A stretch of DNA of 64,000 nucleotides from Allomyces macrogynus ATCC 38327 (lineage: Eukaryota; Blastocladiomycota; Blastocladiomycetes; Blastocladiales; Blastocladiaceae), in assembly GCA_000151295.1 (NCBI GenBank), contig GG745384.1:85888-149887 (forward strand), in the 5' to 3' direction. The position numbers and the translations under genes were made by a program. Of the stretch, positions 23,901-33,862 are shown in pieces. The notes beneath the pieces were generated by a model, which did not search any database, was not told the origin of the DNA, and saw only the letters and a list, made by a program, of their open reading frames with translations. Numbering within the stretch: the first letter of the stretch is position 1; each line of letters starts with the position of its first letter.

Positions 23901-23934
23901 CATTCGCGTGTCAACGCGGTATTACTTGTCGTGA
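17952..23934 (+). CDS. ABCA-subfamily full ABC transporter, multi-exon, interrupted by an assembly gap
   Basis: Probable lipid/sterol exporter or flippase by family; substrate unknown. Exons seen: 17952-18596, 18685-18919, 18994-19881, 19956 into the gap at 20187, then post-gap sequence to 22906, and 22975-23934. Order: N-terminal membrane helix (LALAVLSPLIFLLVAALAS), large extracytosolic loop, a membrane bundle (VLRKLGMSEAAYW onward), NBD1 with Walker A GTNGAGKST assembled across an intron, Lys-rich linker, second membrane half with its own large loop, and NBD2 with Walker A GHNGSGKST (also split by an intron), Q-loop VCPQAD, signature QLSGGMRRR, Walker B IIIDEGSAGLDP and LTTH switch. NBD1 signature and Walker B are inside the gap. 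Beside the gap the frame shifts twice (about 20518 and 20584), restoring the frame. Walker B of NBD2 has Gly where Pro is usual. The 3' half is complete to the stop. Confidence 0.9.
20187..20465. other. Assembly gap (279 N) inside the ABCA transporter
   Basis: A run of N. By comparison with ABCA family proteins the missing part is the NBD1 helical subdomain, signature, Walker B and switch histidine, about 100 residues, which fits a gap of about this size. Confidence 0.98.
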
Positions 23935-24343
23935 TTGAGCAGATGTTGAGGGCCGAGATGTGTGAGCGGACGCGGCCACGATTGTTGTTCTTTGCTTGCA
24001 GTCGAGGCATTGTATGTCGAAAGTAGAAGTTTGTAGATGCGCGTGTGAAATGTAACGGTTCCGTTGTTTGGTAAGGCCACGCACGGTACGGTTGTAATTG
24101 ATTTGAACAACGGCCATTCAACGTCTATCAACGTCTGTCTTGAGCCGTTTCTGGGCATCATCTGAACGTGGGTAACATTGGCTGCTCTCTACGCAATCCG
24201 GACGTTGTTGTTGCAGCATGCACGCCTGTCAGCAACATGGAAAGCATTTGGTGCGACGCTGGCAAGAAAGGTCTCCTGCTGTGCTGTATTCAAAAGACAT
24301 GAACCATTCCTTGGTGGCGACGATCTGTGACGGTCAGAAAAAA

Positions 24344-24384
<41 letters not shown>

Positions 24385-24532
24385 ATACCTGGCGCGGAGG
24401 TACATATATTCCACGCGCGGCTAGTCCGTGCTGCGGCCAGGTTGACTGGATATGCTTGACGGGGTGCATCAATCATCATTGGGACAACATGTTTGCTGAA
24501 CCGTTCTGCTCGCTGCGTGCGGCTTTAGGCAT
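23935..24532. other. Intergenic with CAG microsatellite
   Basis: Holds the ABCA 3' flank. A non-coding (CAG)n run of about 12 units lies at 24346-24383. No gene seen. Confidence 0.5.
24346..24383. repeat. CAG microsatellite, non-coding
   Basis: About 12 uninterrupted CAG units in intergenic DNA, 450 bp after the ABCA stop and 150 bp before the inverted repeat. Confidence 0.9.
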
Positions 24533-25685
24533 GCCGTCAGCTCATTGACCACACGAACGGGTGAATCCCGCGTACTCTAGGTAAACTTGGGCCATGGTTC
24601 CCGCAATTGCGACTCAGCTGACAAGCATCTTGTATTGACTGGCCATGCCGATGGTTTGAGCTCCCCACATTTATCTCGTCTGGCATGATGACACAACGCA
24701 GCAGCGCGGTTCCAATTGTGATCGCGGGAAGCCAACCTCCGGGGAAATTCAAGAGAAAAAAGAACAAAAGAAATCAAGGGCGCAATGTAAAATGGGTTTG
24801 GGAGCGAAATGGGGGGTGAACGGGAGCAAAAGCTCGAGTTCGCGAAAAAAATAGCCTGAGGTGTGAGAGATTCGAACTCCCAGCCTTCCGATCTGGAGTC
24901 GGACGCGCTGCCGTTGCGCCAACACCCCATGTCTCCCATCTGGACATACTGTCTCTCACCACATTTGCTACATAACCGCCTTGCCACACGGCAGCGTGCA
25001 CGAACACACACAAGCACGACGGTGCACGACCCTCCCTCGTTCGCCGCGGATCGGTTGCACGAGGCATCTTACACCTCAACGTGGTACTGGCACTACGCAC
25101 TCTACATTGCATCTAGTTGACCAGACGCACAGATTGGTGAATAGCAACACAAGATTGCTGCCATGTTCAGCAATGACAGAATCGCAAGGAAGCGCCAAGG
25201 ATCCGGCAACTAGTGGATCACCCACCCGTTCGCTTGTACTAACTACGTACTGCCGACAATATCTCAATTCAAAAGCACCAGCAGCACTGCATCAACCACA
25301 GTTTTTTGCCCCTGAGACCATACCTACAGCCCTCCGTGATGTAACGCCCTGCCGCAATAGCATGACAGAGGCATGAAACGAGTCGCTGTCCCATACACAA
25401 GACTGTCGCATGCATCATGTTGGCAGCGGCGCGGTTGCTCCGACCGCGCAGCGCGCATAGTCAGAGCGACCAGGCGCCACATAAGTAACTGCAGCTGCAG
25501 CTGCAGCAGCAGGAGAAAAGCAACATCAATGGCGGTTCAGCTTGTAAAAAAAATGGATTTGAAGTGGTGGCAGAGGCGACGCAGTGCAACAACAGCACAT
25601 GTTGTTGCGCCAAACATCTCGCACCCGTGTCGGTTCATCACATTGCTGCAACAAATCACTATATCACGGACGGATAAGAGAGTCT
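24533..25685 (+). repeat. Left arm of 1153-bp near-perfect inverted repeat
   Basis: Positions i in this arm pair with 54389-i in the right arm (28704-29856). Everything I compared is identical except one base close to the inner end (ggataaG versus ggataaT). Outer boundary: gccgtcag here versus ctgacggc there, after which the flanks diverge. The arm contains a tRNA-Trp gene on the minus strand and no credible protein gene. No target-site duplication was seen at the outer ends. Confidence 0.95.
24857..24928 (-). tRNA. trnW-CCA: tRNA-Trp (anticodon CCA), left-arm copy
   Basis: A 72-nt cloverleaf on the minus strand: acceptor GGGGTGT pairing with ACACCTC (one G-U), D arm GCGC/GCGC with A-box TGGCGCAACGG, anticodon stem TCCGA/TCGGA with loop CTCCAGA (anticodon CCA, no intron), T arm GGGAG-TTCGAAT-CTCTC, discriminator A. 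A T7 run (24845-24851 read on the minus strand) is the RNA polymerase III terminator. Identical to the copy at 29461-29532. It is transcribed away from the chitin synthase gene. Confidence 0.95.
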
Positions 25686-25873
25686 CACGATGTGCATACT
25701 GATTTACAAATCCTGTTCGGTGGGGACCACGCGGCGTGTGGCTGTCAGCTTGCACTAAGTGGTGCTGTTGAATGGATGATGGCGATGGAAGTTTGGACAA
25801 GGCAAGAACGCGGCAGCAAAAAGTGGTGGTCGGTGCCATAATGATGCAGAGACTAGATTTCTATAATTTATGT
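25686..25873. other. Spacer between left arm and chitin synthase stop
   Basis: About 190 bp of 3' flank of the minus-strand chitin synthase gene, with an A/T-rich stretch near 25858-25872. Nothing else seen. Confidence 0.5.
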
Positions 25874-28084
25874 TTAGACACGGGTCTTACCCCACTTGAT
25901 GTCGTCCATCCGCCAAATACTGTACAAGGGAATGTAGACGGAAAAGATTGGAAGCATGAGCGTGAATGGCACCCACCACAACATCATCCAAAACTCGGCA
26001 CACATTAACGCGAGCAAGCACGGCAGCATGAAGACGGCGAGCGTGATCGCAAGCACGACTTTACTTGACAGCATGCCCATCAGGACCCACCACGACGTGA
26101 AGAGCCCCACAGGCAAAATGAGCGGCAGCATGAACACCATCCACAGCTCGTTGATCATGACCATGTTGAGCAGCGCCCGCGACAGCCACGTGTCTTGCTT
26201 GGGACCATTGGCGAGCAACGAGAGATGGCAGTGGATGAGCGAGTTGGTCCACCGCCGGCGCTGTGATGACAGCACGCTGAGCGTGTGGGGCACGGTCGTC
26301 GTGCACTTGGCCGCGGCGAAATACTGCAGTTTGTACTTGGGCGCGAAATACCGGATGGCGAGCGTCGACAGGTACCGGTCCTCGCCAATCGTCATGAGGT
26401 TGTGCTCGTGCATGGTCTTTTGATACGCGCCCGAGTAGTCCTCGAGTACGCGAGCATCAATGATGGCCGGGGTCCCGTCGTCAAACTTGAGCCGGTATAT
26501 GGTGAAGCAGCCCGAGAGCACGAGCACGTTCGAGTAGAACCCTTCAAATGCCTTGAGCACTGCGTGCGTGAGCCAGTACTCGAACGTTTGGCCAGCCGCG
26601 ACAAAAGAATCAAACTTGTTCTCGACGCACGTCTCGCCGCACGTGCCGAGCAGCGTCGGATCCTTATCCATGCGGTCGACGAGAATCGAGAGACCATCGG
26701 GCGCAATCTTGGTATCTGCGTCGGCGACGAGCATGTACTTGGCGTCCGTAGCCCTGAGACCGAGGCGTCGGAAGTGGCGGTCAATCTTGACAAAGAGCTG
26801 CGTTCCGTACGTGCTGTAGTTGACGTAGTGGAAGAACTTGTAGACAATGAGCTGCGAGTCGCGCTTGCCGCGGTTGCCCGGCTTGGCCGACGTGCGCTCC
26901 GCGACCAATCCGGTCTTGACGACGACGACATAAGGCACGTGGCGGTAGAAACCCGAGAAGACGCGCGCCGCATTGTTGGCAATGCCCGTCGCAGAGGCCG
27001 ACGAGTAGAGGCAGTCGGTCGCTGGCTCCTCCGGATCGAGCTGGTGGAATAGCACGTCCTGCAGCAAAATCTCGTGCGTAGGCTTGCTGTTGGCGCTGCC
27101 CTTGACGACACCGTCAACGACAATGAAGAGCACCTTGCGGTCCGCGGGGTAGTGCGAGTCGACGCACGAATCAATCGTCTTGCGCAGCACATACATGTCC
27201 TCGGAGTAACAGGGAATATGCATGACGAGCATCGCGTCCGGATCGTCGTCGTACTTGGTGGACGCCCAGTTGGTGCGCAGCGCCGCGACAATCGACATGA
27301 GCAGAAAGATGCCGCCAAGACCGCTGTAACTGTACGACAGCCACTTGAACACGCTGCAAAACGTGCTCGGCTCCTCCTTTCCGACACACTGCGCCCACGG
27401 TAAATAAATCATGAGGAAGCCCACGAGCGTGTAGACCGACATGACGCAAATGAAGACGGCCGCCTTTTCTCGCCACGCGATCACCTCCTCCTTCGTCTTA
27501 ATGCCGCGCCAGCGCAGCAACGAGGTCGGCACGAAACAAGTGAGCGCCCTGGCAACGACTTTCCAGATCTTGCGGTACTCGAGGTGACGCGACCGCTGGG
27601 CCGAGTCGGGCAGCCCAGGCAAGCCCTTGTTCGGAACAACATAATACATGTTGTATATCGATTCAACCGTCGTATCCGACTCGTAGTCGACGTCGTAGAG
27701 GGTCGTGCCATCCTCGGTGCCGGTCCACACGTCGCTGTCGGTGATGGAACAGATGTCGCTTGCGGGAATAGCGGTGGTAGCGGACAGGGCTGGCGTTGCT
27801 GGTGCCGAACCGCGATGGTTGGTAGCCGGCGACATGACAGGCGTCGAGACGCGATGACCGATGGTGGTAGCGGCCATGACGGGCGTCGATGGTGCCGAAA
27901 CGCGATGACCGGTGGTCGTGACGGTGGACATGATGGATGTGGAGAGGACCTGTCCGAGCAGAGATTTTGGCGAGAGAGCGCGCATCATTTCACTTATCCG
28001 CGGCCCACCGTGCTGAAGTTGGCCGATCTGTGGCGACGCTGCGGACCGCTCACCTACTAGCTGCCGGGCTGCTCCCCCTATCAT
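25874..28084 (-). CDS. chs: Chitin synthase, division 2 type, without myosin domain
   Basis: Membrane glycosyltransferase that polymerises UDP-GlcNAc into chitin at the plasma membrane. As modelled it is 736 aa with no intron. The N-terminus is Ser/Thr-rich with repeated GHRVS/TP blocks, then membrane helices (AAVFICVMSVYTLVGFLMIYL and WLSYSYSGLGGIFLLMSIVAAL). The GT2 catalytic domain follows with PCYSED, VVDG, LVADADTK, an acceptor-site GEDRYL and the product-binding QRRRW (26249-26263). Several C-terminal membrane helices follow, ending WRMDDIKWGKTRV, the conserved WGxTR end of division 2 enzymes. No myosin head or cytochrome b5 domain is present. The frame is open back to 28360, so the start is uncertain (28360, 28084, 27988 or 27931). 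The gene sits alone between the arms of a large inverted repeat. Confidence 0.93.
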   Translation of the reverse strand: MIGGAARQLVGERSAASPQIGQLQHGGPRISEMMRALSPKSLLGQVLSTSIMSTVTTTGHRVSAPSTPVMAATTIGHRVSTPVMSPATNHRGSAPATPALSATTAIPASDICSITDSDVWTGTEDGTTLYDVDYESDTTVESIYNMYYVVPNKGLPGLPDSAQRSRHLEYRKIWKVVARALTCFVPTSLLRWRGIKTKEEVIAWREKAAVFICVMSVYTLVGFLMIYLPWAQCVGKEEPSTFCSVFKWLSYSYSGLGGIFLLMSIVAALRTNWASTKYDDDPDAMLVMHIPCYSEDMYVLRKTIDSCVDSHYPADRKVLFIVVDGVVKGSANSKPTHEILLQDVLFHQLDPEEPATDCLYSSASATGIANNAARVFSGFYRHVPYVVVVKTGLVAERTSAKPGNRGKRDSQLIVYKFFHYVNYSTYGTQLFVKIDRHFRRLGLRATDAKYMLVADADTKIAPDGLSILVDRMDKDPTLLGTCGETCVENKFDSFVAAGQTFEYWLTHAVLKAFEGFYSNVLVLSGCFTIYRLKFDDGTPAIIDARVLEDYSGAYQKTMHEHNLMTIGEDRYLSTLAIRYFAPKYKLQYFAAAKCTTTVPHTLSVLSSQRRRWTNSLIHCHLSLLANGPKQDTWLSRALLNMVMINELWMVFMLPLILPVGLFTSWWVLMGMLSSKVVLAITLAVFMLPCLLALMCAEFWMMLWWVPFTLMLPIFSVYIPLYSIWRMDDIKWGKTRV

Positions 28085-28703
28085 CCGTCCAACGGTGCAA
28101 GCAAATGCTGCTGCTGCGCGTCGGTTACGAACTGGTGGCGCGGTTGAGCGTGCCACTGGAGGCGGCGGGGCCCCAAGGCACGCGTAGGATGTTTTCGTGG
28201 ATTTGTTTCGTGTTATTGACGACAGGTGCGGCCTCTTTAGTTGGGGGGCGCTGAGAAAATGGACAGCGGACTCGTGCAGCCGGCCGATTTGGCAAGCGCA
28301 CGCTGTGGTTGTGATTGTGCGGGGCGTCGAGTGGGGCAGGAGGGAGACGCTCCAGCACACCGATCAGCCCCTCTTTACCTTTTGATCAGCCCACTCTGCG
28401 GCTTCCTGACCACGCGAGCACAGGAAGAACCCTCGCCGCTCTGGGAACCAATGACGCATGTCCTTCTTCGACCACCCGTGGTTTGACGTTGCATCTTCAA
28501 CAGGAGCTCGCCACTTCGCGACATACCTGCAGTCGTATCTGGTTGTGTTTTTTGCAACACCCTGGAGTTCGATATGGCCATACGTCGCTCATTCGATCCG
28601 AGAAGCAGATCGCAACTCAGCAATGCCAAGACGGCGTAAGGAGGTAACACTGCCCTTTGTCGTCCCCTTGCTCTTGCCACACCGCATCATCCTGGTCAGC
28701 TGT
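28085..28703. other. Chitin synthase upstream region inside the inverted-repeat spacer
   Basis: Expected 5' UTR and promoter of the minus-strand chitin synthase. The chitin synthase frame remains open to 28360, so part may be coding. No other gene seen. Confidence 0.4.
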
Positions 28704-29856
28704 AGACTCTATTATCCGTCCGTGATATAGTGATTTGTTGCAGCAATGTGATGAACCGACACGGGTGCGAGATGTTTGGCGCAACAACATGTGCTGTTGT
28801 TGCACTGCGTCGCCTCTGCCACCACTTCAAATCCATTTTTTTTACAAGCTGAACCGCCATTGATGTTGCTTTTCTCCTGCTGCTGCAGCTGCAGCTGCAG
28901 TTACTTATGTGGCGCCTGGTCGCTCTGACTATGCGCGCTGCGCGGTCGGAGCAACCGCGCCGCTGCCAACATGATGCATGCGACAGTCTTGTGTATGGGA
29001 CAGCGACTCGTTTCATGCCTCTGTCATGCTATTGCGGCAGGGCGTTACATCACGGAGGGCTGTAGGTATGGTCTCAGGGGCAAAAAACTGTGGTTGATGC
29101 AGTGCTGCTGGTGCTTTTGAATTGAGATATTGTCGGCAGTACGTAGTTAGTACAAGCGAACGGGTGGGTGATCCACTAGTTGCCGGATCCTTGGCGCTTC
29201 CTTGCGATTCTGTCATTGCTGAACATGGCAGCAATCTTGTGTTGCTATTCACCAATCTGTGCGTCTGGTCAACTAGATGCAATGTAGAGTGCGTAGTGCC
29301 AGTACCACGTTGAGGTGTAAGATGCCTCGTGCAACCGATCCGCGGCGAACGAGGGAGGGTCGTGCACCGTCGTGCTTGTGTGTGTTCGTGCACGCTGCCG
29401 TGTGGCAAGGCGGTTATGTAGCAAATGTGGTGAGAGACAGTATGTCCAGATGGGAGACATGGGGTGTTGGCGCAACGGCAGCGCGTCCGACTCCAGATCG
29501 GAAGGCTGGGAGTTCGAATCTCTCACACCTCAGGCTATTTTTTTCGCGAACTCGAGCTTTTGCTCCCGTTCACCCCCCATTTCGCTCCCAAACCCATTTT
29601 ACATTGCGCCCTTGATTTCTTTTGTTCTTTTTTCTCTTGAATTTCCCCGGAGGTTGGCTTCCCGCGATCACAATTGGAACCGCGCTGCTGCGTTGTGTCA
29701 TCATGCCAGACGAGATAAATGTGGGGAGCTCAAACCATCGGCATGGCCAGTCAATACAAGATGCTTGTCAGCTGAGTCGCAATTGCGGGAACCATGGCCC
29801 AAGTTTACCTAGAGTACGCGGGATTCACCCGTTCGTGTGGTCAATGAGCTGACGGC
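28704..29856 (-). repeat. Right arm of 1153-bp near-perfect inverted repeat
   Basis: Reverse complement of 24533-25685, as described for the left arm. It carries the second tRNA-Trp gene on the plus strand. The spacer between arms is 3018 bp (25686-28703) and contains only the chitin synthase gene. Confidence 0.95.
29461..29532 (+). tRNA. trnW-CCA: tRNA-Trp (anticodon CCA), right-arm copy
   Basis: Identical in sequence to the left-arm tRNA, in opposite orientation: 72 nt, anticodon CCA in loop CTCCAGA, no intron, B-box-like GAGTTCGAATC, discriminator A. A T7 run at 29538-29544 is the polymerase III terminator. The two tRNA genes point outwards from the chitin synthase spacer. Confidence 0.95.
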
Positions 29857-30520
29857 CTCAGCGTCGCTCGTGTGTCCTGGAGTGCATCAGCCAGGAGCCG
29901 CCTGACCTGCGGGCATCCACTTTCTTTTGCATGACAGATGGCCCTCGATAGCTTTCGACGGCTGTTTTATTTCCATTCATTGCAGTATCAATGGACTCTT
30001 CCTTCTCCACCCTGTTGTGCCGTCCGAATTGCCTCTGATGACCAACTTCATCGTCTTTGCCGTCAACTCGCCGCTCCACTGCGTCCTTGTTACCAGCGAC
30101 ACCGATTTCCTTCAACAAGGCCCATCTTGGCACCTGATGCTTCAAAGTTAGCTAACCAATTTCTGCGCGCGTGATGCGGTCCCGTTGCGCAACTGCTCGC
30201 TGGCCGAATCCAAATCTGGCTGAAACAGGCGGACAAGCTCGCCGGAGGTCGAAGAGAAACGAATTTGCTTGAAATATTTCAGCGAGATAAATAGGGGGAA
30301 CGAAAGGGCGACTGGGCCAGAGTTCGGCTTGCACCAGGGGCAAACAAATCGGAGTTAGAACCCAAAGAATTGAGCGAGCCAAAAAGTAAAGCGGAGCGCA
30401 GAGCGACACATCCAGAAAAAAGTGCAAAAAGGTGCAAACGACAGCGGAAGCAACCCGGACAACAAAAGCAACCGAAACAGCAGCCGACGCCGGCGAGTCG
30501 CGCCAACTACACAAGCGCGA
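29857..30520. other. Intergenic, no gene recognised
   Basis: About 660 bp between the inverted repeat and the kinesin stop. No credible coding region or RNA gene seen. Confidence 0.4.
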
Positions 30521-33363
30521 TCATGACGCGAGCCGCGATACGACGAGTTCCGACCGCGCCAGCGCGAGCTGTTCCTTCAAGTCGTTGAGCTCGCGCTCAT
30601 GTGCCTCCTTCTCAGCTTTACGTCGTGCAATCTCCTCGTCAAACTGCTCCTGCAGTTCGGCCACAGCCTGCTGCGTCTCGACCGCAACAAACGCCTGCAC
30701 CTCGGCCTTTCTCAACTGGCTCTTCAAGTCGGCCACTGTTGCCTTGAGCGCGCGCACCTCGTCCTGCAACCCGCGCTGCGCGACCGCATGCTCGGCCACG
30801 ACTCTATCATAATCCTGCGCGAGCGCCGCATACTGGTCCTCGGTATCGGCCACGACAATTTCGAGCTCGCGATTCTTTTGCTTGAGGTGCACGATCTCGG
30901 TGTTGACGTCGAGCGAGCCGAGCGACCCGCCGAGATCCGACGCCGACGTGCTGCGGCTTAGTGCAGCACTCAATGAGCCGTCGGCGGATGGTAATGCTTT
31001 GGCGAGCTGCAAGGCGCGCGACGTGTCGCCTTTTTGCAGGGCCGTGACGACTGGCGCGTACTTTTTCATGGTCTCTTGCAGATCGTGCGCGACGGACTGC
31101 AGCCTCGTCAGCTCCACGTCCTTGCCAACCAGCTCGTTGTTGAGAGCCTCGATGCGCATACTTGGCGTCGCATTTGGTGGCCCTGTCGCTGTCAGCTAAA
31201 CGCCCGGAACATGAATCGACTTGTCAGCCGGGAAGCCCAGATCACCCACACGCCATGGATCAATTGCGCGTACCGGCGACGTTGCCGAGGCCCCATTCCC
31301 CGCAACCGCGCCCGGCCCAACCTGCACCTGCGAGATCGACCCAGACGTCAAAATCAGCCGTGTCAAATGATCGATCCGCTCCTTGAGTGCGGTCCGCAAC
31401 AACTGCTGCTGGTGCAATTCCTCGAGCGCTTTTTCCTTTTCGGCCTTGATCTGCATCAGTTCCTCGTGCCGCTCGCGCGCCAGCGCCTCGTTGGTCTGCT
31501 GCAACTTGTCCTTGAGCTCCATGATTTCCTTACGGTACTGCTGCAGCAGCGCCTTGTCATCGAGCACCGTGTTGGTGTGCGCGCGTGTGACCACCTTTTT
31601 GACGCGTGCGGCAAACTTGAGCGTGTTGGTGCTTTCCTCGACGTTGGCCGACGACGGGGAAATGGTGCAGATAACGGACACGCGCGCATTGCCCGACAGC
31701 GACGATTGCAGGATGCGTGTGAGCTTGCTGTCTCGGTACGGGATGTGTGTTCTACGTGTTCCGAAACAATCAAAGCCGTGGGTGAGAGCCGAACCGCAAA
31801 AGCGGGAATCGTGGCATGCCAACGTACGCCTTTTCCTCGGTCAACTTGGAAATGACTGTGCCGAGCGTTAAGAGCGACTTGTTGATGAACGCGCCCTCCT
31901 TGCGGCGATCAGCATTCGACACGGCCTTTTCACTGCCCGCCAAGTCGATCAGGTTGAGCAGCGAAATCTTGACTTGGCCGTTTGTCCGTGCGTCGCGCGA
32001 CTCGATCACCATTTGGAACAGCGTGTGTGATCGACTGGAGTGCTCGTTGTAGTCGGTCTCGGAAATGTGCCTGTTGGCTAAACACACACAGCCCGAAATC
32101 AGTCTCTGGCCATTGAGCTCCGTCTCAAAAGGAGTTCGTTTAGCGTACCCTCGCCGCGGTGAATCGCGCGCATCACCTGCGTCGGGTGCGTGACAATATC
32201 TTCCTTGAGCGGGGACACGTAGACGCCGCGCCGCTTATCCTCGTGAATGCGCAGGTCGGTCGTCTCGGGCGAGAGCAGGTCACGGATCGTCTCGTTGTAA
32301 ATCTCGAGGTACGAGACACGCAGCAAGAACTCGCGCTGGCCCTCGCTCATCTTGATGTACTGGAAGACGTCGTGAATCGCGAGCGGGATCACGCCGGGCT
32401 CGCGGTCGGTGCCCATCATCGTATAGGTCTTGCCGGACGCCGTCTGCCCGCTATCCAGGTAATGGGTAAGCACGACGTGGGCGTGAACGAAAAATGGGCG
32501 CCAATTACAACGTACTAGGCGAATACGGTGCCGTTATACCCCTCCATCGCCGAATGCACGAGCTGCCGCACCGACGCGACATAGAGCGGGGCATTCGCAC
32601 TGCCGTCAAACGCATGGTCGTACTGGTACTCTGGCAGCGGCGCGTTCGCGAGATGCACGCGCTTCCCGCCGGGCCCGACCGCATCCAGCGCGCCACGCAC
32701 GCGCGCATCAGCCGAATCCACGTCCCAGGCAACCGTCGTGCCCGTTCTCGTTTCAATCTCGTTCAATGGACGCATGCGCACGGTCACCTGCACCGTCTCT
32801 TTCGTCGAGTGCCGCCGGTGGTGCCCGCCGTGGTGGTGATGGCCGTGGTGACCGTGGTGCGGCTCGGTCCCGGGAGGCATCGGCGCCGGATCAAGCGCGA
32901 GCATCGGACCAAGAATCGGCGCGGCGAGGGGGGACATGGGCGGTGGCGGGATCCCGCCGCCGCCGCCCGACGCCGCGGAAATCGATCCTTGCCGCGACGG
33001 CGCGCGCGGGGACAGGAACCCATTGGCGCCCGGTAAAGACGAATTACTCGTCGAATTGGATCGTGCAGGCAGGCCGCGGTACGCCGGTGTGCGCGCTGCC
33101 GAGGGTACGCCTGCCGAGGGGGACCGCGTGGGCGTGACGGGGTCGAATCGCGGCTGCCGAACGCCGGACGACGGGATCGACGAGGTCGACGAGGCGCGCG
33201 ACGCGGCAGACGAGCCGCCACCGGCTGACGGTAAGGAAGCGAGCGAGGATCCGTGCGACGACGACGCGACCATGGGCGACGGCGCCCGTGGGCCGGTCAT
33301 GAGCGCCGACGGCCGCCGCGAGGGGGTCGCCGGCATGGGCGGCACGGACGGGCGCGGGTCCAT
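30521..33363 (-). CDS. Kinesin-7 (CENP-E/Kip2-like) motor protein, five exons
   Basis: Microtubule motor. Exons on the minus strand: 33363-32516, 32450-32149, 32077-31828, 31751-31250, 31195-30521, giving 858 aa. A ~210-residue Ser/Pro-rich N-terminus with a His-rich run (HHGHHGHHHHGGHHRRH) precedes the motor. Motor motifs: VRMRPLNE, P-loop GQTASGKT (preceded by FAY, joined over intron 1), switch I NEHSSRSH, switch II LIDLAGSE, IPYRDSKLTRILQ and the neck KFAARVKKV. A coiled coil follows. The motor sequence is closest to kinesin-7. The last join is the least certain: genomic sequence has an in-frame TAG (31198-31196), and I place a 54-nt intron (31249-31196, GTGGGT...TTTAG, branch ctgac) there. 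Without it the protein would stop about 20 residues later. Confidence 0.88.
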
Positions 33364-33862
33364 GGCGGCAGTGGCGGTTACAGGTATGGGCGGGCGAAGA
33401 GTCGGGGGAGCGGTGCTCGTTGGGCCGGATCCGGGCGCGGCAGCAAGATCGGGGCGGCGTGAGGTCGTGCGGGCGGCTGACGTGGTAATGCAGCAAGTCG
33501 GCGCGGGATTTGCGCAGGCGGCGTCGGCGGTCAGGTGCAGCCAGCTCCTCGCGCGGATCGTGGGTGAGCGTCGATGAAGAGCACGGCGCCGTCAACGGCG
33601 GGCCGGTTGCCCTGGCAGGATCGATGCAGTCGGCCGGTTGCTGTTGCGGTGGGGGCCGCACGCGCTTGTCACACTCCCGCGGCTCCACGTCTCGCACCTC
33701 TTCCAGCTCTTTGCTTTTACATTGATTCAGTCCACGCTGCAAAATTGAGCACAATGCCTACCACCACCAAACATCTCAAAAAAAACGAACAACGACTTCG
33801 CAACATCTCATCATCTGCAACGGGTCAACACCCGCGCCTACATGCTTCTCCACCCCGCCCGA
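33364..33862. other. Intergenic between kinesin start and FAD monooxygenase stop
   Basis: About 500 bp containing the kinesin promoter/5' UTR and the 3' flank of the monooxygenase gene, both on the minus strand. Purine-rich A-runs near 33777-33785. No gene seen. Confidence 0.45.

Noticed and set aside
24577..25120. Open frames of up to 146 codons inside the left inverted-repeat arm, repeated in the right arm
   Set aside because: They overlap the tRNA gene on both strands and have no protein character; they repeat only because the arms are duplicated.
26285..27403. Long plus-strand frames opposite the chitin synthase
   Set aside because: Mirror-image frames of a GC-rich coding region; the minus strand has all catalytic motifs.
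24533..29856. tRNA-derived SINE interpretation of the two tRNA copies
   Set aside because: Both tRNAs fold perfectly, end with a T7 terminator and lie inside 1.15-kb arms without a poly-A or simple-repeat tail or target-site duplication.
24533..29856. Foldback or terminal-inverted-repeat transposon carrying a chitin synthase
   Set aside because: No transposase frame in arms or spacer and no target duplication at 24532/29857; kept only as a remote possibility.
30599..31855. Plus-strand frame of 273 codons opposite the kinesin coiled coil
   Set aside because: Antisense shadow of the kinesin exons, no motif.
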